A stretch of 64,000 nucleotides of DNA from JAVVTR01 sp036653535 (GCA_036653535.1 JAVVTR010000002.1:1-64000), one strand, 5' to 3'. Numbered from the stretch's first letter, positions 25,824 through 35,452 are shown. A program made the numbers and translations. The notes: generated by a model not told the origin, from the letters alone.

Positions 25824-27326
25824 ATGGAAAAGGAAAATATAATAGGGATAGAGAACAAATTGATGCTTTTTAATACCCTTACACATAAGAAAGAATTATT
25901 TGAACCCATACATTCCCCTTTGGTAGGGATGTATGTTTGTGGCCCTACTGTATATGGAGATCCACATTTGGGACATGCCCGTTCTGGAATAACCTTTGAT
26001 ATTATTTTTCGTTATTTTCAGCATTTGGGATATAAAGTGCGTTACGTGAGAAATATTACCGATGTGGGGCATTTAGAGAATGATGCAGAGGAAGGAGAGG
26101 ATAAAGTTGCTAAGAAAGCGCGTTTAGAACGATTGGAACCAATGGAAATTGCGCAGTATTATACCAATCGCTATCATCAATTTATGGATATGCTTAATGT
26201 GAAAAGGCCTTCTATAGAACCTCAGGCTTCGGGTCATATTATAGAACAAATTGCCATGATAGAAAAAATATTGGAAGCAGGCTTTGCTTATGAAAAAAAC
26301 GGGTCTATTTACTTTAATGTGCGTAAATATAATACGGAACATCATTACGGTAAATTGTCAGGGCGTGTCATAGAAGATTTACTTTCTACTACACGAAGCA
26401 ATTTGGCTTCTCAAGCAGAAAAAGAAAGTCCCGTAGATTTTGCTTTGTGGAAAAAAGCTTCTTCGGAGCATATTATGCGATGGCCTTCTCCTTGGAGCGA
26501 AGGATTCCCTGGATGGCATGCCGAGTGTACGGCCATGTCTTGTAAGTATTTGGGTCATCCTTTTGATATACACGGTGGTGGAATGGACTTGTTATTTCCT
26601 CATCATGAGTCTGAAATAGCCCAAGCGGTGGCAGCCTATCACGGAGATCCTTGCAAATATTGGGTTCATAATAATATGATTACCATCAATGGACAGAAAA
26701 TGGGAAAATCCTTGGGGAATTTTATTACCTTAGAGGAATTGTTTTCTGGTCAACATGCAGGCTTGGTACAAGCTTATAGCCCTATGACTATAAGATTTTT
26801 TATTTTGCAAGCTCATTATCGTAGCACCCTCGACTTTTCTAATGAAGCTTTACTTTCTGCTGAAAAAGGATTGCAGAGGCTAATGATAGCAAGGCATACC
26901 TTAACTCACATACATTCATCTTCTACCTCCTCTGTAAAAACAGAATTAGAAGAGATAGAAAAAAAAGGGTATGAAGCAATGAATGACGATTTTAATACGC
27001 CCATTACCATAGCTTCTCTTTTTGAATTGGTGAGATTAATAAATTTAGGTTCAGAATCTAAAGTCTCTTTTACAGAGGAAGATAAGGCTAAAGCAGAATG
27101 GATTTATGCAGAATTTGTGGATCATATACTGGGATTAAAAGATGAAAGTATATCGGATGGCATGACCGACAAAGTAGATGGTTTGGTACAGATGTTGTTA
27201 GATATACGCTCTCAAGCTAAGGCTCGGAAAGACTTTTCTACCTCGGATTTAATACGTGAAGAATTACAAGAATTAGGTATTAGAGTGATGGATGGTAAGG
27301 ATGGGGTTAGCTGGCAAATTAATTAA
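25824..27326 (+). CDS. cysS: Cysteinyl-tRNA synthetase
   Basis: A 500-residue class I synthetase that charges tRNA-Cys. The HIGH-type motif is DPHLGHARSGITFDI with the zinc ligand Cys in MYVCGPTVYG, further zinc ligands lie in HAECTAMS and FPHHESEIAQ, and the KMSKS-type loop is KMGKSLGNF. The C-terminal anticodon-binding part ends normally (RSQAKARKDFSTSDLIRE). Full length. It overlaps no neighbour and is followed after 11 bases by a zinc peptidase gene, suggesting one transcript. Confidence 0.97.
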   Translation: MEKENIIGIENKLMLFNTLTHKKELFEPIHSPLVGMYVCGPTVYGDPHLGHARSGITFDIIFRYFQHLGYKVRYVRNITDVGHLENDAEEGEDKVAKKARLERLEPMEIAQYYTNRYHQFMDMLNVKRPSIEPQASGHIIEQIAMIEKILEAGFAYEKNGSIYFNVRKYNTEHHYGKLSGRVIEDLLSTTRSNLASQAEKESPVDFALWKKASSEHIMRWPSPWSEGFPGWHAECTAMSCKYLGHPFDIHGGGMDLLFPHHESEIAQAVAAYHGDPCKYWVHNNMITINGQKMGKSLGNFITLEELFSGQHAGLVQAYSPMTIRFFILQAHYRSTLDFSNEALLSAEKGLQRLMIARHTLTHIHSSSTSSVKTELEEIEKKGYEAMNDDFNTPITIASLFELVRLINLGSESKVSFTEEDKAKAEWIYAEFVDHILGLKDESISDGMTDKVDGLVQMLLDIRSQAKARKDFSTSDLIREELQELGIRVMDGKDGVSWQIN

Positions 27327-27337
27327 ATAATAAAAAA

Positions 27338-28027
27338 ATGAATACTTTACCCTTAATTTGGATTGTCTTTGGTGTGTTTGTACTCTTGAGTTGGATAGTT
27401 AGTTCGAGACTACAAGCTAAATTTAAAAAATATTCTAAAGTTCCGCTTGCAGGAGGCCTTACAGGAAGAGATGTGGCGGAAAAAATGCTAAATGATAATG
27501 GAATTTATGATGTTAAAATCTTATGTGTGCCGGGGCAATTAAGCGATCATTATAACCCGCAAAATCAAACGGTAAATTTAAGCAAAGAAGTGTATGAAGG
27601 CAATAGTGTGGCTTCCGCTGCGGTTGCTGCTCATGAATGTGGACACGCTGTACAACATGCAACGGCTTATCGTTGGCTTACTATGCGTTCGGCTTTGGTT
27701 CCTATTGTGAGTGTTTCTGCTCATTGGATACAATGGGTGTTGTTGGCAGGAATTCTTTTAGTTAATGTCTTTCCTAGTTTGTTATTATTTGGGATTGTTA
27801 TTTTTGCCCTAACTACGGTATTTAGTTTTATTACTTTACCAGTGGAAATTAATGCCAGTGAAAGAGCTTTGGTTTGGTTGAGTACCTCTAACATTACTAC
27901 AGTAGAAACACAACCTATGGCAAAAGATGCTTTAAAAACCGCTGCATACACCTATGTTATTGCTGCTTTTTCCTCTTTAGCTACTCTTTTATATTACATA
28001 CTTATTTTTATGGGAAGACGGGATTAA
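27338..28027 (+). CDS. YugP-like neutral zinc metallopeptidase
   Basis: A 229-residue membrane peptidase of the YugP (zinc_peptidase_2) family. It has an N-terminal membrane segment (LPLIWIVFGVFVLLSWIV), the zinc motif AAHECGHAVQH (HExxH form HECGH) near residue 100, two central spans (about 125-170) and a final span (about 203-224). The family has unknown substrates. It is the last gene of the rbfA-permease-cysS run, 11 bases behind cysS. Call is firm as to family. Confidence 0.9.
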   Translation: MNTLPLIWIVFGVFVLLSWIVSSRLQAKFKKYSKVPLAGGLTGRDVAEKMLNDNGIYDVKILCVPGQLSDHYNPQNQTVNLSKEVYEGNSVASAAVAAHECGHAVQHATAYRWLTMRSALVPIVSVSAHWIQWVLLAGILLVNVFPSLLLFGIVIFALTTVFSFITLPVEINASERALVWLSTSNITTVETQPMAKDALKTAAYTYVIAAFSSLATLLYYILIFMGRRD

Positions 28028-28188
28028 TTCTTTCTTTAACTATATATCCTAAAATTTGTGTAATTTCGCACTGCCTTTGGAATGGATGAAAAAAGAATAA
28101 AAAATTCCGCTTTGTTTGGTAGGCTATTGTAGTATTTAAACAGCTTTTTATTCTTAAAATAAAAAACAAACCTTAAAAATATAATATC

Positions 28189-29208
28189 ATGAGTCAGATT
28201 GACTGGAAAAACCTTCCTTTCGGTTATTTTAAGACCGATTACAATGTACGTGCGTATTACAAAAACGGTAAATGGAGTGATTTGGAAATACGTGAGGATG
28301 AAAACTTAGATATCCACATGGCGGCTACGTGCTTGCATTATGGTCAGGAAGCTTTTGAGGGTATGAAAGCATTTCGTGGTAAAGATGGCAAAATTCGTAT
28401 TTTCCGCCCAGAAGAAAATGCAAAACGTTTATTACTTTCCGCTAATGGAATTTTAATGCAGCCGGTACCTACTGAATTGTACTTGGAAGCATGTAAGAAA
28501 GTAGTTAAATTGAATGAAAAATACATACCTCCTTATGGAACAGGAGCCTCTTTTTACATTCGTCCACTATTACTTGGAACCGGAGCAGAAGTTGGAGTAA
28601 AACCAGCAAAAGAATATACGTTTATCGTATTTGGTGGTCCTGTAGGTCCTTATTTTAAAGCTGGATTTAAACCTGTACCTATGCAAATTGTTAAAGATTT
28701 CGACCGTGTTGCACCATTAGGTACTGGTTTATTTAAAGTGGGTGGAAACTATGCCGCTTCTTTGCGTGCCAGTGAACGTGCTCACGATGAAGGCTTTTCT
28801 ACCGTTCTTTTCTTAGATGCGAAAGAACACAAATATATCGATGAAGCAGGTCCCGCAAACTTTTTTGCAATAAAAGGAAATAAATACATCACTCCAGATT
28901 CTAATTCTATTTTACGTTCTATAACCAACATGAGTTTGCAGCAGATAGCTAAAGATTTAGGCTTAGAAGTAGAGCGTCGTTCGGTTGCTGAAGAAGAATT
29001 AGCTACCTTTGACGAAATTGGTGCTTGCGGTACAGCAGCGGTAATATCTCCTATTAGTAAAATTGTAGATAGAGCTACTGGACATGAATTTGCAGTAAGT
29101 AAAACTGGAGAAGCAGGACCTGTTTCTACCAAATTATATCAAAGACTTCGTGCTATTCAAGAAGGAGAAGTGGAAGATGTACACGGATGGAATACACTTG
29201 TAGAATAA
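28189..29208 (+). CDS. ilvE: Branched-chain amino acid aminotransferase
   Basis: A 339-residue fold-type IV PLP enzyme that interconverts branched-chain amino acids and 2-oxo acids in the cytoplasm. It shows the class IV features: HYGQEAFEGMKAFR near residue 50, RPEENAKRLLLSA, the PLP-lysine segment (GLFKVGGNYAASLRA) and the C-terminal EELATFDEIGACGTAAVIS. Length is typical of the BCAT II type. It stands alone between a 160-base leader and a strong terminator. The leader holds an 11-bp inverted repeat (28093-28103 with 28145-28155) of unknown significance. Confidence 0.95.
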   Translation: MSQIDWKNLPFGYFKTDYNVRAYYKNGKWSDLEIREDENLDIHMAATCLHYGQEAFEGMKAFRGKDGKIRIFRPEENAKRLLLSANGILMQPVPTELYLEACKKVVKLNEKYIPPYGTGASFYIRPLLLGTGAEVGVKPAKEYTFIVFGGPVGPYFKAGFKPVPMQIVKDFDRVAPLGTGLFKVGGNYAASLRASERAHDEGFSTVLFLDAKEHKYIDEAGPANFFAIKGNKYITPDSNSILRSITNMSLQQIAKDLGLEVERRSVAEEELATFDEIGACGTAAVISPISKIVDRATGHEFAVSKTGEAGPVSTKLYQRLRAIQEGEVEDVHGWNTLVE

Positions 29209-29239
29209 AGGAAATTTTTCTTTCTCTATAGAAAAAGAA

Positions 29240-29292
29240 AACCCGCCCTTAAAGCCTTAGATTTGTTGCTTTTGGGGCGGGTTCTTTTTTTT
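29240..29292. terminator. Terminator shared by ilvE and the RNase H gene
   Basis: A 9-bp GC-rich stem (AACCCGCCC with GGGCGGGTT) extended inward by AAAGC/GCTTT, followed by eight T residues on the plus strand; A-rich left flank allows use from the minus strand too. Confidence 0.88.
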
Positions 29293-29737
29293 ATTTTTTA
29301 CGTCCAAAGTCTGCCGGAATTTCTCCCCATTTTTCTGTTTGCCACTTTCGAATAGGATTTTTGTAGGGGTGAGTACGCAACCATGTTTCTGCACGACGCA
29401 CTAAATCTAATAAATTTTCGTTCTTTTCCGTCGCTTGTATTTTAGTATTAGCTTTTTGTTTTCGCACCCAAGCTATGGCCGTAATAGAATCGGAATAGAT
29501 AGGGGTGTTAGGAAAACCGTGGGAGTTAAGATAGCTTAATGCATGAACCAATGCGAGGAATTCCCCTATGTTATTAGTAGCATCTGGGAATGGCCCCATT
29601 TTAAAAATAGGCGTTCCGTCCCAAGTTTGCACTCCTTTGTATTCCATAATTCCGGGATTTCCACTGCATGCAGCATCTACCGATAAAGAACTGTAAAAAT
29701 CGGAAACTATAGAAGCGAGATTTTTTTGTTCAGGCAT
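29291..29737 (-). CDS. Ribonuclease HI-family protein
   Basis: A 148-residue RNase H fold protein, expected to cut RNA in RNA-DNA hybrids. All four acidic active-site positions are present: the Asp in SVDAACSGNPG, the Glu in NNIGEFLALVHAL, the Asp in IYSDSITAIAWV and a last Asp in PADFGRK. The shape (no separate N-terminal hybrid-binding domain) matches the compact Bacteroidetes version. Its start is one base behind the meaB stop on the same strand, so they are cotranscribed. Confidence 0.9.
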   Translation of the reverse strand: MPEQKNLASIVSDFYSSLSVDAACSGNPGIMEYKGVQTWDGTPIFKMGPFPDATNNIGEFLALVHALSYLNSHGFPNTPIYSDSITAIAWVRKQKANTKIQATEKNENLLDLVRRAETWLRTHPYKNPIRKWQTEKWGEIPADFGRKK

Positions 29738-29738
29738 A

Positions 29739-30842
29739 TTAGCTTTTTAGACTGGTAAAATAATCATCTACTAAATCTTGGGCAATAGTATATGGACTGG
29801 CTTTTCGTTCATTTATTTTTCTTCTTGCTATATCTATTTTTTCTTCCATATGGTTACTGCTATAGAATTGAAAACGTAACTGATCTTCTATGGTTTCTTC
29901 TAATATTTTTTCGGACTGTTTTTGACGTTTTTTTTCGAAATATCCGTTGGCTTTCGTGAATTTTTCGTATTCCAAAATTTGTTCCCATACACGGTCAATT
30001 CCATCGAGGGTATAAGCGGAGCAAGTTTCTACAGGAGGAACCCAACCCGACTCTGTAAGTGGAAATAAGTGTAGTGCATTGCGAAATTGGGCTTGCGCCA
30101 AATGTGCTTTATTTAAAAATTCGCCTTCTGCTTTATTAATCGCAATACCATCGGCCATTTCCATAATTCCTCTTTTAATACCCTGTAATTCATCGCCGGT
30201 ATTGGCTAATTGCAATAGAAGAAAATAATCTACCATTCTGTAGGCTGCAATTTCCGACTGTCCCACTCCAACGGTTTCTACAAAAACATAATTAAAGCCG
30301 GCTGCTTCACATAAAACAATAGTTTCTCTCGTTTTTCTAGCAACTCCGCCTAAAGAACCTGCAGAGGGAGAGGGTCTAATAAAAGCATTTTCCATTCCCG
30401 ATAATTCTTCCATTCGGGTTTTGTCGCCTAAAATACTTCCCTTGGTTTTTTCACTACTTGGATCTATAGCTAAAACGGCTAATTTATTTCCAGAACGCAC
30501 TAAATGAGAACCGAGAGCTTCAATAAAGGTGCTTTTACCAGCTCCTGGAACTCCTGTAATACCTATTCTAAGGGACTTTCCGGAATAGGGTAAACATCGT
30601 TCTATAATTTGTTGTGCAATTTGTTGGTGCTCTGGTAATGCACTCTCTATCATTGTGATAGCTCTGCTTAAAATAGTGCGGTTACCCTCTATAATTCCTT
30701 TTACATAATCCTCCACCGATAAAATAGTACGTTTGCGAAATTCAGCAGGATTAATTTGTGCAGCTGGATTTACTATACTTGGCTTTTCTACGCCTTTGCG
30801 TTCGGTTAATGCCGAATCAAAAGTTCCATCTTGATGTTCCAT
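29739..30842 (-). CDS. meaB: MeaB/ArgK-family G3E GTPase chaperone
   Basis: A 367-residue GTPase that protects and reloads cobalamin-dependent methylmalonyl-CoA mutase. P-loop: GITGVPGAGKSTF (about 94-106); then LAVLAIDPSSEKTKGSILGDKTRM, PSPSAGSLGGVARKTRE, VETVGVGQSE, and the base-specificity NKAEG. C-terminal dimerisation part intact. The mutase genes are not in this window, so its partner is inferred from family only. A 42-bp palindrome lies between it and ridA upstream; the RNase HI gene follows directly. Confidence 0.93.
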   Translation of the reverse strand: MEHQDGTFDSALTERKGVEKPSIVNPAAQINPAEFRKRTILSVEDYVKGIIEGNRTILSRAITMIESALPEHQQIAQQIIERCLPYSGKSLRIGITGVPGAGKSTFIEALGSHLVRSGNKLAVLAIDPSSEKTKGSILGDKTRMEELSGMENAFIRPSPSAGSLGGVARKTRETIVLCEAAGFNYVFVETVGVGQSEIAAYRMVDYFLLLQLANTGDELQGIKRGIMEMADGIAINKAEGEFLNKAHLAQAQFRNALHLFPLTESGWVPPVETCSAYTLDGIDRVWEQILEYEKFTKANGYFEKKRQKQSEKILEETIEDQLRFQFYSSNHMEEKIDIARRKINERKASPYTIAQDLVDDYFTSLKS

Positions 30843-30894
30843 GATATTTTATTGCTAATGAAAGTTATATTTAAGTAACAACCTTCTTATAAAT

Positions 30895-30936
30895 AATTAA
30901 AGTGTAATTTGTAAAGTTACAAATTACACTTTAATT
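30895..30936. repeat. 42-bp perfect palindrome between ridA and meaB
   Basis: Two 20-base arms (left arm begins AATTAAAGTGTAATTTGTAA) are perfect inverted copies separated by only AG. The stem is AT-rich and no clear T-run follows. It lies 40 bases after the ridA stop and 53 bases before the meaB start. It may be a terminator of the lptD-ridA transcript or a protein-binding site. Confidence 0.7.
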
Positions 30937-30975
30937 TACAAAAGAAAACTATAACACTTGTTCTTGGCTATTATA

Positions 30976-31353
30976 TTACTTAATAGCCATGGTTTCTATT
31001 TCTACTAATACTCCTAATGGTAGTTTTTGTACCGCAAAAGCCACACGGGCAGGAGCCTCTTTGGTATAGTATTTGGCGTAGATTTCGTTCATGTCGGCAA
31101 AGTGGTCCATGGTACTTAAAAGACAAGTAGATTTTACCACTTGATCGAAACTATAACCGGCTTCTTTTAGTATGGCAGCTATGTTTTTCATTACCTGTTC
31201 CGTTTGTTCTTTTATTCCTCCATCTACTATCTTTCCAGTAGAGGAATCTACAGGTATTTGACCTGAAATAAATAGCATGTTATTTATTTCAATAGCTTGA
31301 CTGTAAGGACCAATAGCCTTAGGGGCATTAGAGGTGTTGATTACTTTTTTCAT
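30976..31353 (-). CDS. ridA: RidA-family reactive imine deaminase
   Basis: A 125-residue YjgF/YER057c/UK114 protein that hydrolyses enamine/imine intermediates such as those from threonine dehydratase. Typical segments: NAPKAIGPYSQAI, LFISGQIPVD, EQVMKNIAAILKEAG, and the active Arg in PARVAFAVQKLPLG with the closing VEIETMAI. Forms trimers in the family. It begins 18 bases after the lptD stop on the same strand, so it is read from the lptD transcript. Confidence 0.95.
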   Translation of the reverse strand: MKKVINTSNAPKAIGPYSQAIEINNMLFISGQIPVDSSTGKIVDGGIKEQTEQVMKNIAAILKEAGYSFDQVVKSTCLLSTMDHFADMNEIYAKYYTKEAPARVAFAVQKLPLGVLVEIETMAIK

Positions 31354-31371
31354 TTTATATAATATTTTTTA

Positions 31372-34017
31372 TTAATAATACTCGTTATCTCGAAAATCTT
31401 TTCGCTTTTCATATTTTATATCTTGGAATATAGAACTTTTTATGCGAATGTGAAAATTCCATTCGGTTCTAGTTCCAAATGGTATCCAGTAAAATCCCAT
31501 TTCCCAGCAATGCAAATCTCGTGAAAAATTGATAGTAGTAATAGTAAATTTTTTAGCCATTATATCAAAGCCTGTACCAAAGGTAATTTGCCATTTGGGA
31601 GTAATAGAAATACTTCCTGTAAGAGTTATCGTTTGCACTACATCATGTTGCAATTTATTGGTTTTAGGGTTTGGGGTCACAATATAATTAAGATTATAGC
31701 CTAAGTTTAAATTCCAAGGAACATTAAAATCTATGGGTTGCCATAGTAAATCCGATTCATCGTACATAGGAGATGCATAGGAGTGAAAAGGATAAGGAGA
31801 AGGATTATTGGTGTTATCGGCTTTGGGTTTGGCTTTTGGATTTAAACTCCAAGACAGAGAAATAGCTAAGTCGGTTCGTGAAAATCTTAAAGTTTTATAT
31901 TTGTTATTAATCCAAAAGAATTCATTGTATCGTTGTCCGTTGCTATCAATTTTATAAAAGTCGAAAGAGGCTCCCACTTGTATATTTAGTCTTTGGAATA
32001 GTACAGTTCTAGCGCTTAGAGTAATAGGTGCCCATCGTAAAGAGTCGGCAGCCATATTATAGGAAGTGCTAATAGAAAAATAATCTAATAAACTTATATT
32101 CTTTTCCGGATTTGCCGTATCTTTTCTGTTTCTCACTTTCATATCAAAAGTATTATTTAGAGAAAAATTCACACTTCCAACCATACCGGAAGGAGGTCCC
32201 CCATATAAAGAATTGGCATATTTAGAATATTGATGTACTACGCCGTTAGGATCGGTATAGGTTTCGTAACTGTTCCAAAAAGGAGTACTAAAATCGGGCC
32301 TATAGGTGAAACCTACCGAAGGAGTCAATACATGGCGAAATGCTTTTATTGCTCCCTTTTTAAAACGTAGAATACCGTATAATTTAAAATTAATATTGGT
32401 ATTATATGAAAAGTCTCTTGTGGTTTTGAATCCGTTTTGATTAATAGTTTTTAAAGTATCGCCTGCGTATTCTTTCTTTATATTTTTAGTGTACCAATAC
32501 TCGTGGTATACAAAACTGTTGGTCCAGTTGATGTATTTGAAAATTTTCACAGTGCTCGATAGGGTTGCATTCTGTTGAATTCCATTTTTCATTTCATCCA
32601 AAGTTTTTTTTGTAAAGAGCATGGTGTCGGGAGCCGATATGGTGTTTTGTGCTAATAAATTATAGTTAAAGCTAATGGTTTCATACCATTTTCTTTTTCC
32701 TATTGCATGTTTTCGTCTAAATGGATAGAGTTGGTCTACTGTAAAATTAATAGTAGGCAAAATTATTTCCATAGTACTGGTATTGGTATTATAACTGGCA
32801 GCTCCGTTTAAAGTTAAGTGTAATTTTTTAGCAAAGTCTATGGAGTAGCTAATATTGGAAGTGGTTGTATTGGTTAAATAATCGTTAATATTATTGGCAT
32901 ATTGACTATAAGCAGAATTAGTATAATTGACATTGGCCGAAAAACGGCTATTTGGATGTGCTTTTGCATCTTGATTGTGCGCCCATTGAACACTGATCCC
33001 TGTTCGTTTAGCTCGATTAGGATCTCCTCTAATACCTTGGAAATTTTGAGAATAGGCAAAGCCTAAACCTCCGCTAAATTTATATCTTAAAGCGTAGCGT
33101 AAGTTTCCACGTACTTCCCAGTTTCCACCGGTATAGGCGTCGCCATCTATTTTTAAATCTACATAATCGTTGAAGCGGAAATAATATCCCAAACCTCTGA
33201 AAAAGAAACCATCTCTTTGTGTCTGGCCAACAGTTGGAATAAGAATCCCCGATTTCCGTTTGGTGGAGTTGGGTAGAACTGCGAAAGGAATGACCAATGG
33301 GGTAGGTATATTTTCAATAAACATCATTGCGGCACCCATAACAATTTTATCATGAGGGATTACTTTGGCTTTAAAGGCACGTATGTCAAAGTGAGGATGT
33401 TCCAAATCACAAGAGGTAAACTGGGCTTTTTTAATGAAAGAAACATCGTTTTCATATTTTTTTACCACTTGTCCATGAACATAAATTTCTTGTTCCTGAG
33501 TAGTTACTTCTTTTATTAAGCCTCGTTTTGTATGGAAATTGTATTTGATTTCTTTGGCATCAAATGTATTAGAAGCATCGGTGAAATGTGGAATTCCTAT
33601 ATTTTCGCCTGTGGAGTCTATGGTTGGTTTAGCCAAAACTTCCGATTTATTCATATCTATTTCCATATAATCGGCTTCTAATTTTGAACCTATATAGTCG
33701 ACTTTTGCTTCGGAATAAAGATAAGCTATGCCTGTTTTCATATCTACATAAACCGAATCTTTGGAGGAATAAGAAAGCACATCCGTAATGGCGGAACTGT
33801 TTTTTAAAGTATCTTTTTCATTGGAAAGGAGAGAGTCGGATTTGGAAAGGAGAGAGTCGGATAAAGAATCTGAGGAATATGAAATGGAGTCTATAGTACT
33901 TAAAGTGTTGTTTGGCTTTGCAACCGATACATCTCTATTTGGCTGTGCATGTAAGGGTTGAAATAAATAGCCCACTCCTATGAGTAGTACTACCCACCTT
34001 ATAATTGTTTTGTACAT
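31372..34017 (-). CDS. lptD: LptD-like LPS-assembly outer-membrane protein
   Basis: An 881-residue outer-membrane protein with a signal peptide (1-24, ending PLHAQ). Residues 85-230 are an OstA/LptA-like jelly-roll domain (KVDYIGSKLEADYMEIDM, TTQEQEIYVHGQVVKK), and the rest is a large beta-barrel (GFFFRGLGYYFRFNDYVDLKIDG onward; LPNSTKRKSGILIP). This is the Bacteroidetes LptD that delivers lipopolysaccharide to the cell surface; LptC is encoded about 13 kb downstream in the window. The linker after the signal peptide has an in-frame 21-bp duplication (33821-33862). It is divergent from the amidase gene and followed by ridA. Confidence 0.88.
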   Translation of the reverse strand: MYKTIIRWVVLLIGVGYLFQPLHAQPNRDVSVAKPNNTLSTIDSISYSSDSLSDSLLSKSDSLLSNEKDTLKNSSAITDVLSYSSKDSVYVDMKTGIAYLYSEAKVDYIGSKLEADYMEIDMNKSEVLAKPTIDSTGENIGIPHFTDASNTFDAKEIKYNFHTKRGLIKEVTTQEQEIYVHGQVVKKYENDVSFIKKAQFTSCDLEHPHFDIRAFKAKVIPHDKIVMGAAMMFIENIPTPLVIPFAVLPNSTKRKSGILIPTVGQTQRDGFFFRGLGYYFRFNDYVDLKIDGDAYTGGNWEVRGNLRYALRYKFSGGLGFAYSQNFQGIRGDPNRAKRTGISVQWAHNQDAKAHPNSRFSANVNYTNSAYSQYANNINDYLTNTTTSNISYSIDFAKKLHLTLNGAASYNTNTSTMEIILPTINFTVDQLYPFRRKHAIGKRKWYETISFNYNLLAQNTISAPDTMLFTKKTLDEMKNGIQQNATLSSTVKIFKYINWTNSFVYHEYWYTKNIKKEYAGDTLKTINQNGFKTTRDFSYNTNINFKLYGILRFKKGAIKAFRHVLTPSVGFTYRPDFSTPFWNSYETYTDPNGVVHQYSKYANSLYGGPPSGMVGSVNFSLNNTFDMKVRNRKDTANPEKNISLLDYFSISTSYNMAADSLRWAPITLSARTVLFQRLNIQVGASFDFYKIDSNGQRYNEFFWINNKYKTLRFSRTDLAISLSWSLNPKAKPKADNTNNPSPYPFHSYASPMYDESDLLWQPIDFNVPWNLNLGYNLNYIVTPNPKTNKLQHDVVQTITLTGSISITPKWQITFGTGFDIMAKKFTITTINFSRDLHCWEMGFYWIPFGTRTEWNFHIRIKSSIFQDIKYEKRKDFRDNEYY
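33821..33862 (-). repeat. 21-bp exact tandem duplication in lptD
   Basis: The unit starting TTGGAAAGGAGAGAGTCGG occurs twice, at 33821-33841 and 33842-33862. It encodes a seven-residue Ser-rich unit (SDSLLSK/SDSLLSN) in the periplasmic linker, so copy-number changes stay in frame. Confidence 0.85.
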
Positions 34018-34058
34018 GCTTGGCCGATTCCGTTTTGGTTCCTCAATTTCGTGTTAGG

Positions 34059-34092
34059 TTTGGGATTTTCCCCGAAAATTTTCGTAAATTTG
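34059..34092 (+). promoter_or_regulatory. Probable promoter of the amidase gene
   Basis: TAAATTTG (34085-34092) followed by CACC is a good -7 element; a TTTG at 34059-34062 lies 22 bases upstream, a little wide. The start codon is 54 bases downstream. Confidence 0.5.
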
Positions 34093-34146
34093 CACCTGAA
34101 ATAAAGGGCAAATTTACAATTTTTCCCTTTAATATAAAAATAACCT

Positions 34147-35322
34147 ATGTATTTGAAATATTGTATTTGTCTTTTATGTTTGCTTTCGGCTTTGCCATTG
34201 ACTTGCCAGGCTACAGGCGATAAAATTAGAACGGTAGTAATAGATCCTGGGCATGGAGGCAAAGATCCTGGATCTGTAGGTAAATACAGTTGCGAAAAAA
34301 ATTTAGCCTTAGCAGTAGCTCTTAAATTGGGTAATCTTATTAAATCCGGATTTCCGGAAGTAAAAGTTATTTATACACGGAGTGACGACAGATTTATAGA
34401 ACTTCGTCAGCGTGGACGTATTGCTAATCAAAATCACGCCGATTTATTTATATCCATTCACTGTAATTCAACGGATAATGGAAGTGCTAAAGGAGTGGAA
34501 ACCTGGATTATGGGGAACCATAAAAATGATGCTAATTTGAAAGTAGCTCAGGTGGAAAATTCTGCCATTTTGAATGAGCAAAATTATGAAGCCAATTACG
34601 ATAATTTCGACCCCAATTCTCCGGATGCCTATATTATTTTTTCCTTGTACCAAAATGCTTTTATGGACCAAAGTTTAAGTTTTGCATCCAAAATACAAGA
34701 GCAATACATGCAACAATTGGTTACCCCTAACAGAGGTATAAAACAGGCTGGTTTTTTGGTGCTTTGGGCTTGTGCTTTGCCTTCGGTTCTTACGGAATTA
34801 GGCTTTATAAGTAATCCAGAAGAAGAAAAGTTTTTAAATTCTTCCGAGGGACAAAATAAATTGGCTCAATCGTTATTTAATGCTTTTAAGGATTATAAAT
34901 ATCAAATAGAAGGGTTTAATAATCAGTCGGAGGATAGGAAAGAGAAAGAGGCTATTTCTAAAGGAGGAAAAGAAGAAATACCTATACCCAAAGATAAGCC
35001 AAAAGAAGAGATAAAAGAGGATAGTGGTGCAAGTAATCCTACCGAATTAAGTAAGATTGTGTTTAAGGTGCAATTTGCTTCCTCTTCTCAAAATAAATCC
35101 GTGGGTTCCGCAGAGTTTAAAACGCTTAAAAATGTAAGTAAATATGAAGATGGAGGCTTATACAAATATTGTTGTGGACAAGAAGCCTCTTTAGATTCCG
35201 TGCAAAAAATATTACGTTCTGTACAAGAGTCTGGTTATAAAGATGCTTTCATTGTCGTATTTGAAAACGATAAACGCATTTCCACCCAAGAAGCTTTGCA
35301 TATTTTAAAAGAGCGAAAATAA
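34147..35322 (+). CDS. N-acetylmuramoyl-L-alanine amidase
   Basis: A 391-residue cell-wall hydrolase that cleaves the amide between MurNAc and the peptide stem. Signal peptide 1-22 (ending LTCQA), then the Amidase_3 fold: VVIDPGHGGKDPG (zinc His), the RGRIANQNHADLFISIHCN segment (zinc His and Glu region) and PSVLTELGFISNPEE with the catalytic Glu. Residues 255-300 are a charged linker; the last 85 residues resemble a SPOR-like peptidoglycan-binding module (VFKVQFASSS, then YKYCCGQEASLD). Divergent from lptD; the MCE gene follows after 130 bases. This grouping with lptD and MCE is usual in Bacteroidetes. Confidence 0.93.
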   Translation: MYLKYCICLLCLLSALPLTCQATGDKIRTVVIDPGHGGKDPGSVGKYSCEKNLALAVALKLGNLIKSGFPEVKVIYTRSDDRFIELRQRGRIANQNHADLFISIHCNSTDNGSAKGVETWIMGNHKNDANLKVAQVENSAILNEQNYEANYDNFDPNSPDAYIIFSLYQNAFMDQSLSFASKIQEQYMQQLVTPNRGIKQAGFLVLWACALPSVLTELGFISNPEEEKFLNSSEGQNKLAQSLFNAFKDYKYQIEGFNNQSEDRKEKEAISKGGKEEIPIPKDKPKEEIKEDSGASNPTELSKIVFKVQFASSSQNKSVGSAEFKTLKNVSKYEDGGLYKYCCGQEASLDSVQKILRSVQESGYKDAFIVVFENDKRISTQEALHILKERK

Positions 35323-35452
35323 AAAATAGCAGAAAATGTTTGACTTTTTTTTGTTTTAGATCCTTGCTTTTTTAGAAAGACTTTGATACAAAAAAGAGGA
35401 CTACAGTTTGATAAATAGTGGCTATAGGCTGATAAATAAAAGAAATGATAGT

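Noticed and set aside
28028..28188. Possible riboswitch or attenuator before ilvE
   Set aside because: Only an 11-bp inverted repeat with a long loop is present; no leader peptide rich in branched-chain residues and no known riboswitch core were seen.
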